Assembly (NCBI RefSeq): GCF_025244725.1 | Contig: NZ_CP104203.1 | Span: forward strand, 3,224,001 to 3,288,000 | Origin: Chryseobacterium oranimense | GTDB lineage: Bacteria > Bacteroidota > Bacteroidia > Flavobacteriales > Weeksellaceae | Reading direction: 5' to 3' | DNA: 64,000 bases | Shown here: piece after piece, positions 34,827 to 45,171 of the stretch | Layout of the letters: every line of letters begins with the position of its first letter | How positions within the stretch are numbered: position 1 is the stretch's first letter | Made by a program: the position numbers and the translations under genes | The notes under the pieces: generated by a model | Database searches by the model: none | What the model was told of the DNA's origin: nothing | Seen by the model: the letters and a program-made list of their open reading frames with translations, nothing else

Positions 34827-37800
34827 TTATTTAGCTTTTGGGTAACCATGATATGTTTTTCCATTTCCGTTATTTCTGATCCATATATGTGTAGCTTTTT
34901 TAGTACTTCCATCAGGCATATGCACCACACTTTTTGTATCTTCAGGTAATTCAAACTCTGCTCCTTCTCTAGGTTTTAGTTCAGAAGCCTTTTGTCCTGC
35001 ATAATCCAAATCTTCTTGGCTACCCCATTGTCCTTGTGGAATCCCCGTTTTTTTAGCTTCTGCTTTTCCTTCTTTCCATTTTAATCCATGTTTTCCAGAA
35101 CCTGTATAACCAGCCTCTGGTTTTAAACTAAATAATGCATAAATTTTTGCTTTCTCATTTGCTGGAAAAGACCTAACAATTAGATTATCTTGTTCTGCTG
35201 TTGGGTAACTTTCACGCAATAAGGCTTCTCTTTCTTCTTTTAATGTTACATGGCTTTCTTGCCAAGCTTTATTTGCATTAAAGTTGTTGGCTAACTGCTT
35301 ACTTTTATACAAAATAATTAATCCAGCAACTGGAAGAGCAGCAAATCCTCCGCCCATCATACCACCACCTCCTAAAGAACCAGCTGTAGCAGTAGTGCTA
35401 AGCTCTTCCGCCAGAACCCATGATGCTGACTGCTTCCCATTAGGGTCGACATACTTAATAGGATTCTGATAAGTATAAATGTATGGATTGTTATTCCCAA
35501 AATAATATACCCCACCATTATGCTGCCCATCTCCATAAAACTGAGTTTCCATTATAGGATTATATACTGCCAGCGGATCCACCCCATACCAAATGCTCAA
35601 TCTTGGGTTATAGTACCTTGCTCCATAATAATAAAGACCTGTTTCGCTGTCTAATTCTTTTGCATTAAACTTATATGGATTGGTGTAGGCTGTTGGTTCC
35701 TGTTGCTCCACCATAGTTTCCCCGAATGGTAAATTTAAGAAAAATTGCGTAGGCTCTGAATATTCGTTGGTAACGTATGTTGCCGTACCTAAATGATCGC
35801 CATGAAGATAATAAATGCCTCCTACAGGAGCCGGAGCTTTAGCAAATTCCTTCTCTATTTCTGTTTTTTCGTAGCCTGCTTTTGACAGGTAGTTTTTAAA
35901 GTCATTTTCGGCAACGGATTGTTGATTTTTAGGATCGGAAGCTTCTTTATTCCCTACAGATGATGCTTGCCTATTGTTAAACATACCACCTACATCTTTA
36001 ATATTGCTCGCAATACGCTGGTCTCCTGCAAAATAATGCTTGGTAAGCACACCATCTGAAGTGTATACAGCATAAGGATTAGGATACACCTTAAAGTTAT
36101 CAAACACTAAACCATTATCTACCATTTCACCATTCTGATACAGTTCTGCGTCATTCTTCAAATTAGCTTTGATGGTACGTTCGCCTTTGTCATCATAAAC
36201 ATAGTATTGGAATGAGCCTATTTCCGGTGTATGAACCGCCCTCAATCTATCCTGTTCATCCCAATAAAAATCAGTAGGGCCTGTCTGAATAGTCTCTTGG
36301 TTGATTACATTTCCATTACCATCATATTTAAAGTACTCTTCATTTCCGGTATAAGCATCTGTAACTTTATCTACCATATGAGTCCCTTTAACATAGGTAT
36401 ATATGTTTTCATACGTATTACTTGTATTTACTATTCCGTCCTGTTCATGATGCTGTCTCTTTGTACTGATTCCACTACTCATATTATAAGATAAGGCAGT
36501 TCCATACGCTGCATTTATACTTCCTACAACCGGAGTTGGCGGTAAACCGTCTTTTCTTCCCGGCTCAGCATTACCTCCAGAACTCACAAGTCTGTTAAGA
36601 ACATCATATCCATACCTAAGAGAATAATTCCCTCCAAACCCGGTGCTTGTAGTCTCACTTGTATTTTCGATTCCTGTAATATTGTTTGCATAATCATACT
36701 CGTAAACACCATTCAATAACGCCATATTGTTAGCATCAAGCAGAACATGGTTTTGCAGCCTCCTCATAGCAGGTTCATATTTAAATGTGGAGGATGTTTC
36801 ATTACCGAAAACAATATTGGTACGCTGCTCGTAATGATCGTATTTAATGGATTTTACATATTCATAACCTCCGTCATTGGATATTTTTTTCAGATTTCCT
36901 CCTAAATCGTATTCGTACTGTACTTTTTCATTATCAGGATAATTGATGGTTCGGATCCTGTTCCAGTTATCATAGTCGTAAGACGTATCAAACTTCAAAT
37001 TCGGCATGTAAAAACCATAGATATAACGGATTTCATTGATCATTTCGCCCATCTTGCCATACTCGTAATGACTTGTCCCTGTCCCGTCCTGTTTTTCTAT
37101 AATTCTACCCGTGTTACTTCCTGAACCTGAGGTACCATAAGTATAAGATACATTGGCAGGGTTTGGACCTGACGGTATATCCGGTAGATCAATGTTAGTC
37201 AGCCTGTTGTAAGAATATTTATAATGAATCGGAACACCTCCATTGTTGTTAAGGTTGTTGTTCAAAACATAGGTAAGTTGTCCTGCCTTGCTGTAGGTAT
37301 ACGAAGTTTCACCACGGTCCGGATGTGCCTGAGTTAATCTCCTTCCGCCCATATCATAGCTGAAACTGGTTTCCAGACCTTCAGGATCTGTAACGTTCAT
37401 GATTTCTCCTATTTGACTATATGAGAAAAATGTATGTAAAACCTCTGCCGGCAAATAGTTTCTAGTCTCTACGGTCTTCCCTTCGGCATTGGCAAAAACT
37501 TCTGTTTTGATCTGATCCGACGCATTCTGCATTTGGGTAGTTTCAGTTTTAAATCTTCCGTTTTCTATAAAAAATCTGTTGTCAACAGAATTTCCGGCTT
37601 CATCAGTAGAAGAAAGATTCCTGTCTTTATAATCATAACTTGCAGAAGTATGATATGGAGCAACAGTAAGACTAAGCTTATTATTTAGTACCGCATCTTT
37701 ATTTTCGAATAACGGGTGATATTGCAGAACCGTTCTTCCCAAATTATCATTAATTACCCTTCCTGAAACCGACATTTTTTCTTCGTCATCGATCTCAATA

Positions 37801-40800
37801 TCTTTTTTCACCTGGATAACTTTACCTGTAATGTCGGCAAAGGAAATAGTTTCAATATCATTACCAGGATGATACGGATCAAGATGTGCTGTTTTGGCTG
37901 TAAAAAGGTATATTTTGTTACCGTTACTAAGGGTTACCGGCGTATCAAAGTAATGATACATAATGGTATTGGCCTGCGATTGCCAGTCATTTGGACTGAC
38001 TATTCTAAGTGGTCTTCCGTACCCGTCATGCTCGTAAGTCATCTTATTACCTGTAATATCGGTAGATTCTACAACCGTATCCATAAAAAGATCATAGGTA
38101 GCATAAGAAGACAGGTTAAAAATAGGATCCTTCACCTGAATTACATATTTACCCATAGGGTCGTAAAAATATTGCAGTTCAGATCTTTCATTAAATTCAT
38201 TAGGCGGATATTTAACCGTTTTGATATTTCCAAAAACATCATATGTCAGATCTGTCTCAGCAATTTCTCCTGAATTAAGCCAAACTTTAAATTTAGAAAT
38301 ATCTCCGGTGTTTAAATTTGTAATCTCTGTTGAACGTTTACGCAAAGGATTCACAGAGCCTGTTCCCGGATAAACCGTGATAATGCTCGGTGCATTCAGG
38401 ATATTATTATTGAGATTGGTATGATAAGATATCACACTATTATAGCTTGCGGACGGACTTGTGTATTGATATTTGGTAAGCTGCCCTTTGCTATTATAAA
38501 ATAACTGGCTTTGTGTGGAAATTGAGTTTCCGCTTTCATAAGTTGTTTTTGTAGTGCCGGATAGTAATACACGGCCCATTTTTTTACCTTCTGTACCGCC
38601 TACATCATAAGTTTCAAACTGAGCTGAAGACAACTCTACCAAATCGCTCATAGACGGATTAAACTGATAAAGTTTATAGCTGTTGACAGAAGTTGACAGG
38701 AGGTTTGAGGTCCCTGGTCCTCCATAAGTTTCTACTGATTTTAATAAACCTCGAATAAAATAATTCTGGTTATAAAAGTTTTGAACGGTTGTACGATAGA
38801 TCGTTGAATTATCTGACATTTCGTATGTCTTAACTTTTCCAAATCCATATTTTTCGCGTTCTCTTCTGTCGTATCTGGAGTTTTCATAATCAAACCGGCT
38901 GATCATATCTTTACCGCTTGTACTCTGTGTGTAAGTACCGGAGAAGGCATCAGGGTTCGGTATGGTCACTTCAGACATCACCAGCTTTGCCTGCGGGTCG
39001 TTATAGGATGGTGTAGAATATTTATAGTCAATGGTAAAAGCAGCGCCTAGGTTTGATGGAGCATCTCCACCATAGGATTCAGCATAGGAGACTTTTTTAA
39101 GCTTATTGGTTTTACCAATCTGGGAGTAATATATTTTTAACCCGCTATTGGTGTTAACCACAAGGTCTGGAAGACCATCACCATTTACATCTCTCAGTCC
39201 TTTATTGATTTCAGATACAGATAATCCTACGTTTGCAGAAAGATCCGCCCCGAAAGGTTTTACGTATAAAATAGGAATACCAAAGATGACAATACAAGGT
39301 ATATTGATATAATATCCTCCGTTTAAATTTGCATATCCGCTGTGTGTTTTCGATTCTTCCGCAAGGCTGGCATTTAAACCCACAGGGCTGGCAAAGCGGT
39401 TGCCTAAGTTATATTTTACACTGGTTTGTCCGGTATTTTCATCTACCTGAACTATATCTACCAGTCCGTCACCATTTACATCCAGGAAAGATCGTTTTGA
39501 AGTGGCAGTAGAAGATCCTCCTCCTACTCCTCCGGAAATTGCTATTCCTAATTCAACGCCCTGAACGGCATCAATGACAGAGTTTATGCCTCCCCCGATT
39601 CCAAAAGATGAAGAATATACAGGTTTGGATACAGGTTCTTCAAATCCTGCAAAAGCTCCTGTTGATCCCGGAATACTTCCATTTACCAATCCGGTTCCGA
39701 AATTCAGTTTATAATTATTTCCTTCGATTTTATCAGTAAGGCCATCTCCGTTAATATCCATCCAATATTCGGATGTTTTATTGAAGGAATTCGGATAATT
39801 GGATGTTCCCACGCTCATAGACCATGAAACCGATGTATCTCCTGTGGCATTACTGTCATTATTATTAGTCTTTCTACCTACTGATTTACTTCCTGAAGGT
39901 CCAAATGCGACAGATTTGGTGTTCATAAAGTCTTCCGTTCTTGTGATCACTTTATCTGTTCCCTCTATACCGGGCTGAGCTCCTTTCAAACCACCCAGAA
40001 TGCTGGTTTGCTGAGATTGGCCTCTGTACAGCATATCAGGATAGTTATCACCATTCACATCAAAGAAGTCCTGAGTCTGGATATTCCCGATATTTCTCAG
40101 TTCTGAAGTGGAGTTTGTAAAGCTAAGGCCAATACCGATTCCTGCATTTTTTGTTTTTGATTTGCTTTTCTGTTTTTTAGAAATAGCAAACATTCTTGTA
40201 TTAGGATTATTGGCTACTTCAATATCATCTTCATCAGTATCACTGTCTAAAAATGGCGAGGTTGGCGTTTCATCATCTCTAAAGCTGCCAATTTTTGAAT
40301 ATTGCTCATGAAACATCTGGTTAATCCATTTATGTTCCCTTACTTTTTCAGTTTTAAGTGGATTTAGCGGCGTAAAAGGAGACGCGGCTCCGAATACCTG
40401 ATTATTGGCATAATTGTTTTGGAACTCGTTGGCAAGCTGATCTCCCACACATTCTCCATATTGCTGAGAGTTGGTAATCCCGGCACAAGAAGGAAAGTTT
40501 AAATTAAACTGGAAAGGGTTTTCAAGCGTTGCATCATTAATTAATGCACCATACTGATCTTTCGGTGTATTGGGATTGGTAGTATAGGCCGGCGCAGTGC
40601 TTCCGCTAGGTCCTGTTGGGATAATAATACAGTCGTTTTCCTTGCGGGGCTCGCAACCTGGTGTTAAAGGAGGCTGCTGATTGGTACTCCCCGGAGCAGG
40701 AACAATATCTTTAGCTTCGTTATAAAGGAATTGTCCCCAGTTGTGATAAACAGCACTTACTCCATTATACTCTCCTGTGTTGATTGATGTCTCGGTAGTA

Positions 40801-43800
40801 TGATTTAAAAGAGAACTTCCTGACTGATTGTAAATATTGAAGATATTATCATTCAGCTGCAGCTTAAGCGCTTCATAGGCAAGCCTGTCTTTATTTGTGT
40901 CGCAGAAAATCAGGATATTCAGCTTTTCATGGTCATTAACACCGTGTGAAGGATCTCCGTGATAAAAAGGTATCGGATCATTACCATTAATAGGATTATA
41001 ATCTATTGTATATTCTTTTAAAGTACCATTGGATATTTCTACAATTCTTTTATCAAGAAAAAGACCTTTTTGCTTGATTACGTATATAAACCTTCCTGGT
41101 ACAGAAGGGTTGAAGCTAAAGTTCTTATTGATGGATATTGAATAATCATCATTACCACTCGGCAAATTATTCAGAGTGGAAACATCAAATTTATTTTTCA
41201 GGTTTCTGATATGATAAGAAGGATATTGAGCCACAGCATAGTGCCTGTGAGATGCATTAGGATATCCTTCAACCAAAATATCATTCCACTCAATTTCTTT
41301 GTTGATATGGGAATCGGTTTCCACTAAAAATTTCAAGTGCCATGCTTCACCCGACGCGCTTGGAGCAGGAACGGAATAATTAAGATCCACCGGTGAAACC
41401 GTTACAGGCTGTCCTGGTGAAGGATCAATGGTTTCTTCGTAAATAACATTAATGGCCGTCTGCTGGTTCTGTGCCACACTGGTATCTTCCTTAATGAGAA
41501 CGATGGAATATTTTACCCTGTCGGATAGTGCAGATATGGTAAACTCCGGAATGGTGATATGAATATCAGCCTGTTCCGTAAATTTAAGTGACTTCGTCAG
41601 GTTGTTCAAAAAGAACTTATCATTGTAATTGGTTTGGTTCGGCATATAGCCATCCTGTTCCTCAACAAATTCATCTTGCAAAGGATGCCCTCCACTATCA
41701 GTATAAGTAACTACAGGATTGGTATTTACAATATAATTTGTCCCCGACCTTTTGTGCAGCCTGAAATACACTTTCTCCCCGGACTTTACATAGATCCTGG
41801 AAGAATTGCTTACGCCGAGCGGAGTTCCCGGATAGCTGTCATACTGGCGTATCGTAATACTTTCATTGGATGTGCTAATGAGTTCTTTTAAATATAACCT
41901 GCAATTTTTTGATACAACATTCGGATTTTTAATCTCTATGGAATAGACCGCTCTTGCAGAAGGGTCCTGACCAAGATCAATAGCGATTTCATCTGAAATT
42001 TCTATAAATCCGTTTTTGGGAGCGATCCAGACTTTAACCACATCATTTTTTGGTTTTACAGGGTCAATATCATCGGGCTCCTCAGGCTCTGTATAAGGCT
42101 GGGGATCGTTATCGGTAATGACCATGTTTTCAGTTAAATCACTGGTAATCACCATTTCCTGAGCATTCCCGTTTCTTCGGTTAAACCATACTTTATCATC
42201 TTTAATGACATCCGGCAGTCCGTCGGAATTCGCATCCATCATATAGATAGGAGTTTCATTTTCACTTTCAGAATTAATATATGAAAAGTCGAATCCTATT
42301 TTAAACCAGTTAAATACAACACTTCCTCCCAGGTTCCATGTTGTTCCTGTTGAATGTGAAAAATTACTGTTCAGGTTTCCAACGGACTGCTGCTGACTGT
42401 TGAATACCAGCTGGCCATTGCTGTCAATGCTTCCGGGAATTAATTTAATACCGTTATCACCATTTCTTTTTCGGTACAAAATATCTGCGACTCCATCCCC
42501 ATTGAAATCCACCAGCTCCTGCCCTCTTTTCATTCGGGGATAAGAAGCGCCTCCAAACAGGGAAAGCATAAAGTTTTTTACCCCACCTAATTGCGGTCTG
42601 AATAATGCCAAGCCACCTCCGGTTCTCAGGGACCATCCCCATTCGAAATTATTGTCAGCACTTATTTTGGAAGGAGTAGTGATGGAACTTACTACATCCG
42701 AGAATGCATCAGTCCCCGGGGTGGCTATATTGGTAGGAGACCCGAAAACGGTCCCATTATCGTAGTATTCAAAATTATAGTCAAATGCTGCACCGTCTGT
42801 TCGCGGATTCACTACCTTCATTTTCATTTTACTTAGAAGGCTTTTCTGAAATATCCCGGTATTATACGTGAAGATATAAGACCTTATGTTTTGCTGCTGA
42901 TTGCTCGCATTCTTAAAATCAACATTTATTTTTGTAAGCAAATAAGGTTCAATTCTTTTAAGAACGCCCTTGGCATTAATTTGTTTATCCGGTCTTGGAG
43001 TATCATTAAAAAATGTTATAATATAAGGTCCTTTCTGGCCATTCCTTCCTGAATAGAAAATTTTATCAATATGGAATACCCATCCTGCATTAAGGTTCTG
43101 ATCATCTCCTGTAAAGTTGTTGATTGACTGATTTTTGTATTCATAAATCATGTTATTCCCATGAACATCCTCTACTTTCCAAACTCCCCACTGAATAATA
43201 TTCCCGTTCGCATTTTTCAAAACGGCATTGTCAACAAGTGTCGACTGATCGCCGCCATAATAGGTTTTTGTCCCGTTTGTAGAGGTCACAACCCATCTAT
43301 AATCTGTCGTACCGGTTCCAAATCTCTCAATTTTTGTAAAATCATGGTTCTTTCTCAGATAGAAGGTTTTGGCTCCGCTTCTTGCCTGCCGGGAAGTATC
43401 AAATGTGCCATTTGGATTTACTTTATTATGTCTGTGAGGAAGATAGCCCTCAGGATATACCAGCATTTCTCCATCCAATGAGTACAATTCTGTTTCCTGG
43501 CCGGGTGTAAAAGTCGGAGTTCCCCATCTTGTATCCACTGATATTGATGATAAACCTCCGATATTCCAGCCTTCTCCCATCCAGCCGTTGCCGTTGCCAC
43601 TGCTATAGGTAACAGATAATGATGGCTGCATCCCTGAGGTACCTGCCGGCAACATTAATGGATAATTGATGTTGGCATCTCCTGTCTGGTTTGCCGAAGG
43701 AGCTTCCATTAAGGGAGCACTTACCGGATTTGCAGCTTTCAGACCGCTGATGGTAGTTGGCGTAAAAGAATTGAGCTGTGGTGATTCAGGAGCTGAAATA

Positions 43801-45161
43801 ATACCGTTGATATAATCGCCGTCTCCGTTACCCTCAAATGTTACCGTCTTATTCTTCTGGTCTACAACTGCTGTTTCTACAGCTTTCCATTGTCTTCTGT
43901 TATAATCAAATGAAAAAACCTTGATCTCTTTCGGAGAAAAGAGACCTAATTTTTTTTCGTCATAAGGAATGGTAATCTTAACTTTTTTATTCAGTTTTCC
44001 TGAAACTATTGAAAAACGATACGCAGAGTTATTGGGTGTAATATTTTTAAGACCGCTTGAAGTGGAAGGAATATCTTTTTCTCTTAGTTTTAAAATTTCA
44101 ATATTGGCTGCTTCAGAGGTTTCCTTTTCTATTTTCAAATTTAAATCTTCATATTGAATATCAAATTCTTTGTCATTGGAAACAGCAATCCTTTTGGAAT
44201 TAAAATAGTTATTATTTAAAGTCTTAAATGATTTTATATCTGCAGGAATTTTATAGGATTGAGTAATTCCATTAGCCGTTACCGAAAAATTCCCGGCCAG
44301 CTTATCCTTTTCTGTTAAACGGATGATTTTTTCAAACTCCCCGTTTGCCGTATTAACGTAATTACTATTTATATTCAGATCCTGAAACCTTCTGTTAATT
44401 CCTTTTACATATAGCTCATCACCTGAAAGAACAGCATTCACAATTAAGTCTTTGGATGCATTTCTGTTTTTTTCAAAAACAATTTTCAGATTTTTGATTT
44501 TGTATTTTACCCCTGCGGAAGGTGAAGTAAACAGAACGGTATTTATCCCTTGTTTAATAAGCTCTGAACTTAATTCTTCTTTCTGATGGCTCCAGGCCGC
44601 CTGAGGTACAATAATCTCACCTCCGATGGCCAGGTTATGATTCAGGGATCTCGGTACCGACTGATGCGATGCCAGACCAAACAGATCATATTCCAGATAG
44701 GCAACGGTATTGTTCTTATTTAAAGCAGATACATCAATGGTAAAGAAGTTATCTGAAATCCGGTCCTCTTCCTGATCTGAAAATACCCCAACCGTTCCTT
44801 CTTTTTCTTTAGCAGAATAAACGTTCATGATATCCGGGGTCTTTTCTTCAGAACCGGATACTGTACCAGATACAGGATATAGATTTAAATCTTCAGAATT
44901 ATTATAAGCATCCGAATCAGATGGATATTGCTCTGTTTTTTTTATACCAGATTGATCTTTAGATAAAATATTATCTGAATGGGCAATTGACGGAGCTGTA
45001 TCTTTTTTATCTGTAAGTTTGCTTATCAGGTGTTTCCTCCATTCTCGTACTTTATATCTGTCTTCTTTTGTAAAACTTGCAAAAACAAACATGGTAGCAA
45101 AAAAACACACCAGCAGAACTGACTTCTTTGTAAAAGGAAGTTGTAAGGATCTTATTTTCAT
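34827..45161 (-). CDS. Giant SpvB/VCBS/RHS-repeat polymorphic toxin
   Basis: Exported protein of 3444 residues. After a signal peptide (SVLLVCFFATMFVFASF) comes a ~460-residue N-terminal region with beta-sandwich character, then a SpvB-like domain from about residue 497 (GDANINYPLMLPAGTSGMQP). Calcium-binding-like DVNGDGLPD repeats lie near residues 890, 1805, 1900 and 2000. YD/RHS repeats run from about 2250 to 3140, with the RHS-associated core at about 3150-3243 ending in YVDPNGK (Asp3239). This is a fused TcB-TcC layout, in which the RHS shell encloses a cleaved toxin. The last ~200 residues are the variable tip: a Gly-rich hydrophobic segment, then a compact domain with His at 3358, 3414, 3425 and 3438. 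The tip family was not identified; a nuclease is possible. It is 10 bp behind a T9SS gene. Confidence 0.9.
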   Translation of the reverse strand: MKIRSLQLPFTKKSVLLVCFFATMFVFASFTKEDRYKVREWRKHLISKLTDKKDTAPSIAHSDNILSKDQSGIKKTEQYPSDSDAYNNSEDLNLYPVSGTVSGSEEKTPDIMNVYSAKEKEGTVGVFSDQEEDRISDNFFTIDVSALNKNNTVAYLEYDLFGLASHQSVPRSLNHNLAIGGEIIVPQAAWSHQKEELSSELIKQGINTVLFTSPSAGVKYKIKNLKIVFEKNRNASKDLIVNAVLSGDELYVKGINRRFQDLNINSNYVNTANGEFEKIIRLTEKDKLAGNFSVTANGITQSYKIPADIKSFKTLNNNYFNSKRIAVSNDKEFDIQYEDLNLKIEKETSEAANIEILKLREKDIPSTSSGLKNITPNNSAYRFSIVSGKLNKKVKITIPYDEKKLGLFSPKEIKVFSFDYNRRQWKAVETAVVDQKNKTVTFEGNGDGDYINGIISAPESPQLNSFTPTTISGLKAANPVSAPLMEAPSANQTGDANINYPLMLPAGTSGMQPSLSVTYSSGNGNGWMGEGWNIGGLSSISVDTRWGTPTFTPGQETELYSLDGEMLVYPEGYLPHRHNKVNPNGTFDTSRQARSGAKTFYLRKNHDFTKIERFGTGTTDYRWVVTSTNGTKTYYGGDQSTLVDNAVLKNANGNIIQWGVWKVEDVHGNNMIYEYKNQSINNFTGDDQNLNAGWVFHIDKIFYSGRNGQKGPYIITFFNDTPRPDKQINAKGVLKRIEPYLLTKINVDFKNASNQQQNIRSYIFTYNTGIFQKSLLSKMKMKVVNPRTDGAAFDYNFEYYDNGTVFGSPTNIATPGTDAFSDVVSSITTPSKISADNNFEWGWSLRTGGGLALFRPQLGGVKNFMLSLFGGASYPRMKRGQELVDFNGDGVADILYRKRNGDNGIKLIPGSIDSNGQLVFNSQQQSVGNLNSNFSHSTGTTWNLGGSVVFNWFKIGFDFSYINSESENETPIYMMDANSDGLPDVIKDDKVWFNRRNGNAQEMVITSDLTENMVITDNDPQPYTEPEEPDDIDPVKPKNDVVKVWIAPKNGFIEISDEIAIDLGQDPSARAVYSIEIKNPNVVSKNCRLYLKELISTSNESITIRQYDSYPGTPLGVSNSSRIYVKSGEKVYFRLHKRSGTNYIVNTNPVVTYTDSGGHPLQDEFVEEQDGYMPNQTNYNDKFFLNNLTKSLKFTEQADIHITIPEFTISALSDRVKYSIVLIKEDTSVAQNQQTAINVIYEETIDPSPGQPVTVSPVDLNYSVPAPSASGEAWHLKFLVETDSHINKEIEWNDILVEGYPNASHRHYAVAQYPSYHIRNLKNKFDVSTLNNLPSGNDDYSISINKNFSFNPSVPGRFIYVIKQKGLFLDKRIVEISNGTLKEYTIDYNPINGNDPIPFYHGDPSHGVNDHEKLNILIFCDTNKDRLAYEALKLQLNDNIFNIYNQSGSSLLNHTTETSINTGEYNGVSAVYHNWGQFLYNEAKDIVPAPGSTNQQPPLTPGCEPRKENDCIIIPTGPSGSTAPAYTTNPNTPKDQYGALINDATLENPFQFNLNFPSCAGITNSQQYGECVGDQLANEFQNNYANNQVFGAASPFTPLNPLKTEKVREHKWINQMFHEQYSKIGSFRDDETPTSPFLDSDTDEDDIEVANNPNTRMFAISKKQKSKSKTKNAGIGIGLSFTNSTSELRNIGNIQTQDFFDVNGDNYPDMLYRGQSQQTSILGGLKGAQPGIEGTDKVITRTEDFMNTKSVAFGPSGSKSVGRKTNNNDSNATGDTSVSWSMSVGTSNYPNSFNKTSEYWMDINGDGLTDKIEGNNYKLNFGTGLVNGSIPGSTGAFAGFEEPVSKPVYSSSFGIGGGINSVIDAVQGVELGIAISGGVGGGSSTATSKRSFLDVNGDGLVDIVQVDENTGQTSVKYNLGNRFASPVGLNASLAEESKTHSGYANLNGGYYINIPCIVIFGIPILYVKPFGADLSANVGLSVSEINKGLRDVNGDGLPDLVVNTNSGLKIYYSQIGKTNKLKKVSYAESYGGDAPSNLGAAFTIDYKYSTPSYNDPQAKLVMSEVTIPNPDAFSGTYTQSTSGKDMISRFDYENSRYDRREREKYGFGKVKTYEMSDNSTIYRTTVQNFYNQNYFIRGLLKSVETYGGPGTSNLLSTSVNSYKLYQFNPSMSDLVELSSAQFETYDVGGTEGKKMGRVLLSGTTKTTYESGNSISTQSQLFYNSKGQLTKYQYTSPSASYNSVISYHTNLNNNILNAPSIITVYPGTGSVNPLRKRSTEITNLNTGDISKFKVWLNSGEIAETDLTYDVFGNIKTVKYPPNEFNERSELQYFYDPMGKYVIQVKDPIFNLSSYATYDLFMDTVVESTDITGNKMTYEHDGYGRPLRIVSPNDWQSQANTIMYHYFDTPVTLSNGNKIYLFTAKTAHLDPYHPGNDIETISFADITGKVIQVKKDIEIDDEEKMSVSGRVINDNLGRTVLQYHPLFENKDAVLNNKLSLTVAPYHTSASYDYKDRNLSSTDEAGNSVDNRFFIENGRFKTETTQMQNASDQIKTEVFANAEGKTVETRNYLPAEVLHTFFSYSQIGEIMNVTDPEGLETSFSYDMGGRRLTQAHPDRGETSYTYSKAGQLTYVLNNNLNNNGGVPIHYKYSYNRLTNIDLPDIPSGPNPANVSYTYGTSGSGSNTGRIIEKQDGTGTSHYEYGKMGEMINEIRYIYGFYMPNLKFDTSYDYDNWNRIRTINYPDNEKVQYEYDLGGNLKKISNDGGYEYVKSIKYDHYEQRTNIVFGNETSSTFKYEPAMRRLQNHVLLDANNMALLNGVYEYDYANNITGIENTSETTSTGFGGNYSLRYGYDVLNRLVSSGGNAEPGRKDGLPPTPVVGSINAAYGTALSYNMSSGISTKRQHHEQDGIVNTSNTYENIYTYVKGTHMVDKVTDAYTGNEEYFKYDGNGNVINQETIQTGPTDFYWDEQDRLRAVHTPEIGSFQYYVYDDKGERTIKANLKNDAELYQNGEMVDNGLVFDNFKVYPNPYAVYTSDGVLTKHYFAGDQRIASNIKDVGGMFNNRQASSVGNKEASDPKNQQSVAENDFKNYLSKAGYEKTEIEKEFAKAPAPVGGIYYLHGDHLGTATYVTNEYSEPTQFFLNLPFGETMVEQQEPTAYTNPYKFNAKELDSETGLYYYGARYYNPRLSIWYGVDPLAVYNPIMETQFYGDGQHNGGVYYFGNNNPYIYTYQNPIKYVDPNGKQSASWVLAEELSTTATAGSLGGGGMMGGGFAALPVAGLIILYKSKQLANNFNANKAWQESHVTLKEEREALLRESYPTAEQDNLIVRSFPANEKAKIYALFSLKPEAGYTGSGKHGLKWKEGKAEAKKTGIPQGQWGSQEDLDYAGQKASELKPREGAEFELPEDTKSVVHMPDGSTKKATHIWIRNNGNGKTYHGYPKAK

Positions 45162-45171
45162 GATTTGGTTT

